Positions 1-8,650 of a stretch of 64,000 bases of DNA are shown here, in pieces (within the stretch, counting starts at the first letter, position 1; every line of letters starts with the position of its first letter). The stretch covers positions 1,116,001 to 1,180,000 of the forward strand of contig NZ_WEGL01000001.1 of assembly GCF_009604455.1 (NCBI RefSeq), in the 5' to 3' direction. Origin of the DNA: Streptomyces sp. RB17. GTDB lineage: Bacteria > Actinomycetota > Actinomycetes > Streptomycetales > Streptomycetaceae. The notes beneath the pieces are model-generated. The model made no database searches, was not told where the DNA came from, and saw only the letters and a list, made by a program, of their open reading frames with translations. The position numbers and the translations under genes were made by a program.

Positions 1-2279
1 GAGCGGGGCAGGAACAGCGCCCGCAGCCGGGCGCCGGTGCTCGCCGTGCCGCGCAGCCCGTCGATCACCCTGCGCACGGCCTCCGCCGTACCCGCCGCCG
101 GGCGTGGCCGGGGCGCGTACAGCACCTGCTCCACCGCGTCCGCGACCCGGTGCACCGCGGCACCGGTCGCCGGATCCAGCCGGCCCAGCTCGACGATCCG
201 GGCGGCCGCCCGGCGCGGCGTCAGCGACTCGTCCGGCGCGATGCCGTGGTCCCAGGCGGTGTCCGTCAACTCCTGCCAGGCCGCGAGGGCGTGGGCGGCC
301 GCGCCCTGCTCGGTACGGGCGTGCCCGCCGAGCCGCACCGAGCGCACCCGCAACCTCCACAGCAACGGGGACAGCGGAATCGCCAGGACCACCAGGGCGG
401 CCAGGCCGATCAGCAGGTACCACCACGGGCCCGTGCCACCGCCACCGCTGTGCGGGGCCGCCGCGGCGGATGCGCCGCCGCAGTCCTGCAGCCTGACCAG
501 AGCGGCCGGACAGCTCTGGCTCGGCGAGGCCGCCGCCGAGGGCGCCGAGGACGACTGGTGCGAGGGCAGGGTCTGGTCCGGCAGCGAGGTGCCGGGCGTG
601 TCCGACTGGGTGTACGACGGTGTGGTGCCGCGCGTCGGGGTCGGCTCGAAACGGGTCCAGCCGACGCCCTCGAAGTACAGCTCGGGCCAGGCATGCGCGT
701 CCTTCTGGTTCACCGCGACCGTGCCGTCGGGCTGCGGGGTGCCGGGCGCGAAGCCCACCGCGACCCGGGCCGGGATGCCGAGCGTGCGGGCCATCGCCGC
801 CATGGCGAAGGAGAAGTGGACGCAGAAGCCCTCCTTCTTCTTCAGGAAGTTCGCGATGGCGCCGGGGCCGCGGCCGACCTCGACCTGGGTGTCGTACTGG
901 AAGCCGCCCGTGACGGCGAAGTAGTCCTGGAGCTTGACGGCCTCCTCGTAGTGGCTCCGCGCGCCCGACGTGATCTCCTTGGCGGTTCTGGCCACCACCT
1001 TCGGCAGCGAGGACGGCACCTTCGTGTACTCGCGCTCCAGGGCCGCCGGCGGCTCCGGCGCGGTGGACAGCTGCTCGGCGGTCGGCTGCACGTCCAGGCT
1101 GGTCACCTGGTAGGTCTCGCCACGCGTGGTCTGGCCGTGGTCGCCGACCAGGGTCATGCCGACCGGCTCGTAGCGCCAGCGGCCGCCGATCTTCACACCG
1201 CTCGGCGGGTACGGCATCGGCAGCCAGTCCTGGGCGTACCAGTCCGACGCCGAGATGGTGGTCGTCACCGTGCCGCGCTTGATGTCGCCGCCGAGGCCGA
1301 TCGGTGTGGGGAACTGAGCCGGCACGCCGACGATGTGCCGCTGGGCCGGCTTCCATGTGGTGCCGTCGAAGTCGTCCAGGGACACTATCCGCAGATACAG
1401 GTCCGAGATGTCGTTCGTGCTGGTCTTCACGGACAGCACCTGGCGGTCGTCGTTCGTGTTCAGGCTGTCGCGCAGGGACACCAGCGGGTTGACGGCGGAG
1501 ATCGTGCCGCCGTTGCCGTTGCCCGCTCCCACGCCCGTGCCGGCGGCGTCCAGCAGGCCTCCCTGCATCGCGGGCAGGGCGAGCGGCACCACCAGGGCCG
1601 CGCCGAGCGCGACCGCGCCGATCCGGCGTCCGGTGCGCACCGGGGCCACCGCGCCGCCCTCCGGGGCGCCCGGCGTCCGGGGAGCGCCGCCGAAGACCCG
1701 GCCCCACTGGGCCAGCCGGTCCCGGCCCTCCGCGAGCAGCAGCATCAGATAGCCGGCCGCCGCCACCAGGAACCACAGCCAGTCGGCCCCGCCGTCGGAC
1801 AGCCCCGCGGCGACCGAGTACAGCGCGAGCAGCGGCAGCCCGGCCGGCGCCGCGCTGCGGAAGGTCACCGCGAGCATGTCCACCAGCAGACCGATCACCA
1901 GCACGCCGCCGATCAGCATCAGCTTGATGCCGTCGGTCAGCGGCGCCGGTATCGCGTACTCGCTGACGTCGGTCGAGCCCTGCTGCAGCAGGTCGGCGAG
2001 GTGCCGGAAGGCGTCCGGGCCCGGGATCAGCCCGACGACCGCGTACTCCCGGGCGAAGACCAGGGTCAGCAGCACCAGGGTGACCAGCGCCTGCGCCGCC
2101 ACGGTCAGCGGCCGGCCCAGCGGCACCCGGCGGGCCGCCGCGCCCACCCCGGTCTGCACGGCCACCAGCGGGACCAGCTGCAGCAGCCAGGTCGGCTCGG
2201 CCACCAAGGGCAGCAGCGCGCAGGAGGCCATCAGCGTGGCCGCTGCCGCGCACAGCGCCAGTCGTGCCCGTCCGCTCAT
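1..2279 (-). CDS. TgpA-like transglutaminase-domain membrane protein (3' end outside window)
   Basis: The protein starts at an ATG that overlaps the stop of the upstream DUF58 gene (ATGA) and runs off the window edge after about 759 codons. The N-terminal ~230 residues are strongly hydrophobic and fit the TgpA_N/DUF3488 multi-helix membrane domain. A periplasmic/extracellular domain follows with a transglutaminase-like core: Cys486 in GFCVHFSFAMAAMA and His529 in DAHAWPEL, followed by WTRFEPTP. A further membrane segment lies near residue 610 after a Ser/Pro-rich linker, with a cytoplasmic tail. The operon order MoxR - DUF58 - transglutaminase is the common arrangement of this family and suggests a cell-envelope or complex-maturation role; the substrate is unknown. 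Confidence 0.9.
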   Translation of the reverse strand, partial: MSGRARLALCAAAATLMASCALLPLVAEPTWLLQLVPLVAVQTGVGAAARRVPLGRPLTVAAQALVTLVLLTLVFAREYAVVGLIPGPDAFRHLADLLQQGSTDVSEYAIPAPLTDGIKLMLIGGVLVIGLLVDMLAVTFRSAAPAGLPLLALYSVAAGLSDGGADWLWFLVAAAGYLMLLLAEGRDRLAQWGRVFGGAPRTPGAPEGGAVAPVRTGRRIGAVALGAALVVPLALPAMQGGLLDAAGTGVGAGNGNGGTISAVNPLVSLRDSLNTNDDRQVLSVKTSTNDISDLYLRIVSLDDFDGTTWKPAQRHIVGVPAQFPTPIGLGGDIKRGTVTTTISASDWYAQDWLPMPYPPSGVKIGGRWRYEPVGMTLVGDHGQTTRGETYQVTSLDVQPTAEQLSTAPEPPAALEREYTKVPSSLPKVVARTAKEITSGARSHYEEAVKLQDYFAVTGGFQYDTQVEVGRGPGAIANFLKKKEGFCVHFSFAMAAMARTLGIPARVAVGFAPGTPQPDGTVAVNQKDAHAWPELYFEGVGWTRFEPTPTRGTTPSYTQSDTPGTSLPDQTLPSHQSSSAPSAAASPSQSCPAALVRLQDCGGASAAAAPHSGGGGTGPWWYLLIGLAALVVLAIPLSPLLWRLRVRSVRLGGHARTEQGAAAHALAAWQELTDTAWDHGIAPDESLTPRRAAARIVELGRLDPATGAAVHRVADAVEQVLYAPRPRPAAGTAEAVRRVIDGLRGTASTGARLRALFLPR

Positions 2280-3636
2280 CGCGTCGCCTCCCCGCCCACC
2301 GCGGCCAGGCCCGAGCGCTCCCGGTCCGCCTGCTGCCACAGCGCGTTCAGCGCGGCGCCGCGCGGCACGCTCAGCGCCGTCCAGCCCGCCTCGCGCAGCG
2401 CCCGCAGCCGCTCGGCGTGCCGTTCGCCCGCCCGCGGCACATCGGTCGCCTCCCGCACCCAGGTGTCCGGGTCCAGCACGAAGGCGACGGCGCCGCCGCT
2501 GCGCCGGCTCATCTTGGCGACCGTCGCGGCCTGCTCCTCGTCCAGGTCGCCGAGGAAGGCGATCAGCAGTCCCTGGTTGCCGCCGCGCAGCACGTCGTAC
2601 GCCCGGGACAGGCCCGTGCCGTCGGAGTGGTCGATCACCGCGAGGGTGTCCATCATCAGCCCGGCCGCCTCCGCGGTCTCCTGGCCGGTGCCCGCGAACC
2701 CGTCGGCGCCCTCGCCCGGCACCACACTGCCGCTGTCGGTCAGCAGCCGTACCGAGAAGCCGCGTTCGAGCATGTGCACCAGCACCGAGGCGGCACCGGA
2801 GACGGCCCACTCGAAGGCCGAGTCGGGGCCCGCGCCCTCGAAGGCGCCGCCCCGGGTGTCCAGCAGGACCGTGCACCGGGAGCGCCGGGGCTGCTCCTCG
2901 CGGCGCACCATCAGCTCGCCGTAACGCGCGGTGGACCGCCAGTGCACCCGGCGCAGGTCGTCGCCGTAGCGGTAGCCGCGCGGGATCGCGTCGTCCTCGC
3001 CGGCCAGGGCCAGCGAGCGCTGCCGCCCGTCGCCGTACCCCCTGGCCTCGCCGCTGAAGCGGACCGGGGCGAGCGGTTCCACGCGCGGGACGACCGTGAG
3101 GGTGTCGAACGTCGAGAAGGAACGGGTGAGTTCGCACATTCCGAAGGGGTCCGTGAGCCGCAGCTGCAGCGGGCCCAGCGGATAGCGGCCGCGCAGATCG
3201 GAGCGGACCCGGTAGGACACCTCGCGGCGGCCGCCCGGCTCCACCCGGTCCAGCACGAATCTCGGGCGCGGCCCGAGGACGTAGGGCACCCGGTCCTGGA
3301 GCATCAGCAGGCCGGTGGGCAGCCGGGAGACGTTGTCCATCCGCAGATGCACCCGGGCCTCGCTGCCCGCCGGCACGCGCGCGGGGGAGAGCCGGCGGGT
3401 GCCGGCCACCCGGTAACGCGTGCGGTACACCACGGTCGCGCAGGTCAGCGGCAGCGCGGCCAGCAGCAGGCCGACCCGCAGCAGATCGCTCTGGCCCAGG
3501 ACGTACGCGCAGATCGCGGCCGCGACCCCGGCCGCCAGGAAGGAACGGCCACGGGTCGTCAGCCCCGCGAGGGCCGTGCGGACGCCACCGGACTCTCCGC
3601 GGTCGGCCTCGGCCTGCCCCGTCCCCCCGGCGCTCA

Positions 3637-3640
<4 letters not shown>
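2276..3640 (-). CDS. DUF58 domain-containing membrane protein
   Basis: A 454-residue protein starts at a GTG overlapping the MoxR stop codon (GTGA); an ATG one codon in is an equal alternative. Two hydrophobic helices lie near residues 33-70, followed by a beta-rich region. The DUF58 core is centred on DDLRRVHWRSTARYGELMVR at about residues 230-250, and a VWA-like fold follows (VLLDTRGG, then FLGDLDEEQ). DUF58 proteins are regularly coupled to MoxR ATPases and are thought to act with them in assembling or activating envelope proteins. It is translationally coupled on both sides, so the three genes very probably form one transcript. Confidence 0.92.
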
Positions 3641-4677
<1,037 letters not shown>

Positions 4678-4749
4678 CCGGCCCTCCTCGGCCCGTTCTT
4701 TCCGGGCCGACGCTGCATGCGAAACCGGCCCACCCCGAAACACGGACAC

Positions 4750-4771
4750 CACGCGGGAATAGTTCCGCGTG
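4750..4771. promoter_or_regulatory. Palindrome upstream of the MoxR operon
   Basis: A perfect 7-bp inverted repeat (CACGCGG at 4750-4756 and CCGCGTG at 4765-4771) with an 8-nt AT-rich centre lies 73-94 bp upstream of the MoxR start. The form suits a dimeric repressor site or the region of a promoter. No regulator can be named. Confidence 0.3.
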
Positions 4772-4820
4772 ACGCCACACCCCGCATTCTTGCCGCCGTT
4801 ACCGATTCGTGTCACTCGCC

Positions 4821-4829
4821 TGTGGACAA
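4821..4829 (-). promoter_or_regulatory. Single DnaA-box match
   Basis: TTGTCCACA on the minus strand matches the preferred Streptomyces DnaA box exactly. It stands alone between the MoxR operon and the carbonic anhydrase gene, so it is not an origin. It could be a chance match or a local DnaA site. Confidence 0.25.
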
Positions 4830-4939
4830 CTGCCCGCAGGATGTCGGTGTTACGTCTTTTTCGACCGTCTTTTCGATACGGTGAGACGGTGATACGGCGA
4901 CGGCGGGATGCTTCCGGCGCGGTGGGCCGGTGTGCCCGG

Positions 4940-5494
4940 TCAGGCCGGGTCGACCTCGCGCAGCAGGCCGGCGCGCACGTCGAACACGAAACCGCGCACG
5001 TCGTCGGTGTGCAGCAGGAACGGCGAGGTGCGCACGCGCTGCATGGACTGGCGCACGTCCTGGTCGACGTCCCGGAAGGACTCCACCGCCCAGGCCGGCC
5101 GCTGGCCGACCTCCATCTCCAGGTCGTGCCGGAAGTCCTCGGTGATGCTCTCCATGCCGCACCCGGTGTGGTGGATGAGCACGACGCTGCGGGTGCCGAG
5201 TGCCCGCTGGCTGATGGTCAGGGAGCGGATCACGTCGTCGGTGACGACACCGCCCGCGTTGCGGATGGTGTGACAGTCACCGAGTTGCAGGCCGAGCGCG
5301 GCGTGCAGGTCGAGGCGGGCGTCCATACAGGCCACGACCGCGACCTTGAGAACGGGGCGGGCGTCCATGCCGGGGTCGGTGAACTCGGCGGCGTACGCCT
5401 GGTTGGCCTCGACCAGGCGATCCGTCACGGTGCCGCCGTCGGTTATGGCGCCTTCGGGTCCAGTGGGCACTGCTGCGGAAGTCGTCATACTCAT
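4940..5494 (-). CDS. Beta-class carbonic anhydrase
   Basis: The protein interconverts CO2 and bicarbonate. The zinc-binding signatures of the beta class are visible: CMDARLDLHAALGL (Cys and Asp-Arg dyad) and HHTGCGM (His-x2-Cys). The length of 184 residues is that of the short actinobacterial type. I chose the ATG at 5494; another ATG lies two codons further in, and the frame extends upstream to 5542. No strong ribosome-binding site sits at the expected distance from either ATG. The gene stands between the MoxR operon and the dcw cluster and is read divergently from rsmH. It has no evident functional link to either. Confidence 0.92.
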   Translation of the reverse strand: MSMTTSAAVPTGPEGAITDGGTVTDRLVEANQAYAAEFTDPGMDARPVLKVAVVACMDARLDLHAALGLQLGDCHTIRNAGGVVTDDVIRSLTISQRALGTRSVVLIHHTGCGMESITEDFRHDLEMEVGQRPAWAVESFRDVDQDVRQSMQRVRTSPFLLHTDDVRGFVFDVRAGLLREVDPA

Positions 5495-5664
5495 GACGTT
5501 ACTGGTCACCCCTGGTGCCGTCCTGCTGTGAGAGCGGGACAAAAAACGTCATCGTGGCTTGTTGTGAGCTACCCCACAGGGAGGGTAAACCTGCCCCGGA
5601 CGGGTGAATCCGGCCGAATCGCGGCACTCGATGCGATGCGGTGGGCGACGCGCAGGCCGGTTGA

Positions 5665-5692
5665 TTGACCGCGAGACAGGGTGGACTAAAGT
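5665..5692 (+). promoter_or_regulatory. Probable promoter of the dcw cluster (rsmH)
   Basis: TTGACC at 5665-5670 and TAAAGT at 5687-5692, 16 nt apart, form a good housekeeping-type promoter about 220 bp upstream of rsmH. The rest of the 5495-5911 gap holds no convincing gene. A leader of about 200 nt with several short GC-rich inverted repeats follows. No mraZ gene precedes rsmH. Confidence 0.5.
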
Positions 5693-5911
5693 GACGCGAA
5701 GCGGGAGACGTGGCTCTCCCTGCTGGTGAAACCCCCGGAGACGCCGGCTCACCCCCGGGCCGTCTCCCCACGTGCGCGGCGCGTACGTACGGCTCGGCCT
5801 CCTCCCGCTCCCGGTCCGGCTGACGCTTCCGGCGCCGGCAGGCCTTCACCGCACGAGCTGGCGGGGACCCGGCGGTGCGTGCGGCCCGCCGGACGATGAG
5901 AGGCCCCCTGA

Positions 5912-6916
5912 ATGAATGGGCGCGAAGCGCTTCCGCTGAAGGGCGGTGGCGGGCGACGGGAGGGACAGAGTCGACACGTCCCGGTCATGCTCCAGCGGTG
6001 CCTGGACCTGCTGGCGCCCGCCCTGGAGCGCCCGGGAGCGGTGGTCGTCGACTGCACCCTCGGCCTCGGCGGACACAGCGAGGCGCTGCTGACCCGGTTC
6101 CCCGCGGCACGGCTGATCGGACTCGACCGGGACAAGGAGGCGCTGCGCCTGTCGGGCGAGCGGCTGGCGCCCTACGGTGAGCGTGCCACCCTCGTGCACG
6201 CCGTCTACGACGAGCTGCCCGAGGTACTGCAGAAGCTCCGCATCGCGCGCGTGCAGGGCGTTCTGTTCGACCTCGGGGTCTCCTCCATGCAGCTGGACGA
6301 GGCCGACCGCGGCTTCGCCTACGCGCAGGACGCGCCCCTGGACATGCGGATGGACCAGACGACCGGCATGAGCGCCGCCGAGGTCCTCAACACCTACCCG
6401 GCGGGCGAACTCGTGCGGATCCTGCGCGCGTACGGCGAGGAGAAGCAGGCCAAGCGGATCGTGGCCGCGATCGTGCGCGAGCGCGAGAAGGAGCCGTTCA
6501 GCAACAGCGCGCGGCTGGTCGAGCTGATCCGGGACGCCCTGCCGCAGGCCGTCAAGCGCACCGGCGGCAATCCCGCCAAGCGCACCTTCCAGGCGCTGCG
6601 CATCGAGGTCAACGGCGAACTGTCCGTCCTGGAGCGGGCGATCCCGGCGGCGGTGAAGGCCCTGGACGTCGGCGGGCGGATCGCGGTCCTGTCGTACCAC
6701 TCGCTGGAGGACCGCCTGGTCAAGCAGGTCTTCGCGGCCGGCGCGGCGTCCACGGCGCCCCCCGGCCTCCCGGTCGTGCCGGAGCGCTACCAGCCGCGGC
6801 TCAAGCTGCTCACCCGGGGTGCCGAACTTCCCACCGAGGAAGAGGTCGCCGAGAACCGCCGGGCCGCACCGGCCAGGCTGCGCGGCGCCGAGCGCATCAG
6901 GGAGGACGCCGAGTGA
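5912..6916 (+). CDS. rsmH: 16S rRNA (cytosine(1402)-N(4))-methyltransferase RsmH
   Basis: RsmH (MraW) N4-methylates C1402 in the ribosomal P site and is the usual first enzyme gene of dcw clusters. At 334 residues it has the family length. It shows [14 protein letters not shown], the SAM-binding [34 protein letters not shown] and the C-terminal [13 protein letters not shown]. The start is the ATG at 5912; the first ~20 residues are Gly/Arg-rich and variable. Its stop overlaps the GTG of the following repeat ORF (GTGA). In most relatives ftsL follows directly, so the repeat block between them is unusual. Confidence 0.97.
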   Translation: MNGREALPLKGGGGRREGQSRHVPVMLQRCLDLLAPALERPGAVVVDCTLGLGGHSEALLTRFPAARLIGLDRDKEALRLSGERLAPYGERATLVHAVYDELPEVLQKLRIARVQGVLFDLGVSSMQLDEADRGFAYAQDAPLDMRMDQTTGMSAAEVLNTYPAGELVRILRAYGEEKQAKRIVAAIVREREKEPFSNSARLVELIRDALPQAVKRTGGNPAKRTFQALRIEVNGELSVLERAIPAAVKALDVGGRIAVLSYHSLEDRLVKQVFAAGAASTAPPGLPVVPERYQPRLKLLTRGAELPTEEEVAENRRAAPARLRGAERIREDAE

Positions 6917-8019
6917 CCGAGACGGGTCGGTTGGATTCCCGAACTCATCGGGGGGCGCGGGGCGATTCCCGGCCTCACCAGGGGGGCCGGGGGCATTCCC
7001 GGACCTGCCAGGGGGGATGCGGGGATTCCCGGACGTACCGGGTGGCGCGTGGGGGTTGCCGGGCTCTCCCGGGGGACCGTGGGAGTTGCCGGGCTCTCCC
7101 GGGGGATCATGGGGATTCCCGGACGCACCGGGGGACCGGTGACCGGCCCCGGAATCACCGGGCGACCGCTGAGGAGGCCTCCCGGACCCACCGGCCGCAC
7201 CACGCGGACCTCGAAACTCACCAGGGGCGCCGCGAGGGTTCCGGAACTCACCGGGAGTGCCGCGCGGACTTCGGGGGTCACCGGGAGCGCCGCGAGGATC
7301 CTCGGCTCCGCCCGGAGCGCCACGCGGACTGCGGAACTCACTGGGAGTGCCGCGCGGACTTCGGGGCTCACCGGGGGCGCCGCGAGGGTTCCGGAACTCA
7401 CCGGGAGTGCCGCGCGGACTTCGGGGGTCACCGGGAGCGCCGCGAGGATCCTCGGCTCCGCCCGGAGCGCCACGCGGACTGCGGAACTCACTGGGAGCGC
7501 CACGCGGACCTCGAAACTCACCAGGGGCGCCGCGAGGGTTCCGGAACTCACCGGGAGTGCCGCGCGGACTTCGGGGGTCACCGGGAGCGCCGCGAGGATC
7601 CCCGGCTCCGCCCGGAGCGCCACGCGGACTGCGGAACTCACCGGGAGCGCCACGCGGACTGCGGGACGTACCGGCAGCGCCGCGAGGGTTCCGGAACTCA
7701 CCGGGAGTGCCGCGCGGACTTCGGGGGTCACCGGGAGCGCCGCGAGGATCCTCGGCTCCGCCCGGAGCGCCACGTGGACTGCGAGACTCGTCGGGAGCCT
7801 CACGCGGACTGCGGGACGTACCGGGAGCGCCACGCGGACTGCGGGACTCGGGAGCGACGCGAGGATCCCCGATCCTGCCCGGAGCCCCACGCGGACTGCG
7901 TGACGTACCGGGTGCACCCTGCGGATCCCTGTACCCGCCCGGAGTGCCACGCCCCCGATGTGCGGCCGGCCCGGTGCGGTGGCGAGGAGCGCAGGAGCAA
8001 GCGGGGGAGCCGTGAGTAG
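6913..8019 (+). CDS. Putative decapeptide-repeat protein, rich in His/Arg/Asp/Glu/Gly
   Basis: I recognise no family. The frame would encode 368 residues made almost entirely of ten-residue units of the type D-C/F-G-T-H-R-E-R-x-x. About 33 units run from residue 8 to about 345, and Thr-His-Arg is the most constant part. There is no signal peptide or membrane helix. Support for coding: the GTG start overlaps the rsmH stop, the TAG overlaps the ftsL start by 8 nt, length changes in the array are whole codons (one 11-residue and one 9-residue unit), and third positions are GC-rich with second positions lower. Against it: 30 is a multiple of three, so other frames also stay open, and the mirror minus frame has a similar codon profile. 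It may be a non-coding minisatellite. Confidence 0.4.
   Translation: MTETGRLDSRTHRGARGDSRPHQGGRGHSRTCQGGCGDSRTYRVARGGCRALPGDRGSCRALPGDHGDSRTHRGTGDRPRNHRATAEEASRTHRPHHADLETHQGRREGSGTHRECRADFGGHRERREDPRLRPERHADCGTHWECRADFGAHRGRREGSGTHRECRADFGGHRERREDPRLRPERHADCGTHWERHADLETHQGRREGSGTHRECRADFGGHRERREDPRLRPERHADCGTHRERHADCGTYRQRREGSGTHRECRADFGGHRERREDPRLRPERHVDCETRREPHADCGTYRERHADCGTRERREDPRSCPEPHADCVTYRVHPADPCTRPECHAPDVRPARCGGEERRSKRGSRE
6934..7950. repeat. 30-bp tandem repeat array with a 150-bp higher-order period
   Basis: Units of 30 bp, approximately CRCGMGGACTNCGGRACTCACC followed by GGGAGYGC, run head to tail between rsmH and ftsL. From 7201 they sit in exact 30-bp register. Five consecutive units form a 150-bp super-unit with near-identical copies beginning at 7291, 7441, 7591 and 7741 (recognisable by CGCGAGGATCC). 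The first ~250 bp and last ~100 bp are more diverged. This points to recent unequal recombination or slippage in the centre of an older array. Confidence 0.9.
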
Positions 8020-8650
8020 GAGACCACAGCTGAGGGGGCGGGCCGCGCGGCTCGTCCGGCTTTTTCCGGCGGGCCGGGCCCGGGCCGCCCGCACCCCGTT
8101 CGTGCTGCTCGTCGTCCTGCTCCTCGGCGGCGGCCTGATCGGACTGCTGGTGCTCAACTCGGCGCTCAGCGAAGGCTCGTTCAAACTCGCCGACCTGCAG
8201 AAGCGGACGAAGAACCTCACCGACGAGGAACAGGCCCTCCAGCGGGACATCGACGCCTACTCGTCTCCCGACGCCCTCCAGCGCCGCGCCCGCGAACTGG
8301 GCATGGTCCCCGGCGGCGACCCGGCCTTCCTCGGCTCCGACGGCAAGATCAAGGGCGTCCCGAGCGCCGCCCCCGAGTCCGCCGTCCTCAGCGACCCGGT
8401 CGCCCCCGAGGCCCTGCCCCCGGCCGGGGCCCCCTCCGCGACCCCGGCCACGCCCACCGGCCCGACCTCGGCCATGCCCACCACCCCGGCCTCGTCCACG
8501 AACACCACCCGGGCCTCGGCCACGCCCTCCGCCACCGCATCGGCACAGGGCCGGCCCGAGTCCGTCCCCACCGCCTCGGCCTTCGCGGGTGCCATTCCCC
8601 CGCCCCCCTCCACCCCCCAGCCCATCCCCACCCCGACCCCCGGCAGGTGA
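8012..8650 (+). CDS. ftsL: Cell division protein FtsL (septum formation initiator family)
   Basis: This is a single-pass divisome protein. The start is the GTG at 8012 behind GGGGGAG, giving 212 residues. A basic cytoplasmic N-terminus is followed by one membrane helix at about residues 29-48, a short coiled-coil region (LADLQKRTKNLTDEEQALQ), and the conserved PDALQRRARELGMVPGGDPAF. The last ~90 residues are a Pro/Ala/Thr/Ser-rich low-complexity tail. The gene sits directly before ftsI, whose start overlaps its stop (GTGA). FtsL works with FtsQ and the DivIC-type partner to link the Z ring to septal synthesis. Confidence 0.93.
   Translation: MSRRPQLRGRAARLVRLFPAGRARAARTPFVLLVVLLLGGGLIGLLVLNSALSEGSFKLADLQKRTKNLTDEEQALQRDIDAYSSPDALQRRARELGMVPGGDPAFLGSDGKIKGVPSAAPESAVLSDPVAPEALPPAGAPSATPATPTGPTSAMPTTPASSTNTTRASATPSATASAQGRPESVPTASAFAGAIPPPPSTPQPIPTPTPGR

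Noticed and set aside
4678..4815. N-terminal extension of the MoxR protein
   Set aside because: The GTG at 4677 has an ideal ribosome-binding site and starts at the conserved length; the upstream codons include the palindrome and no family-like sequence.
4821..4829. Replication origin indicated by DnaA boxes
   Set aside because: Only isolated boxes occur (4821, 34222); a Streptomyces oriC has many clustered boxes between dnaA and dnaN, which are not here.
6934..7950. CRISPR array
   Set aside because: Units are contiguous with no unique spacers, periodicity is 30 and 150 bp, and there are no cas genes.
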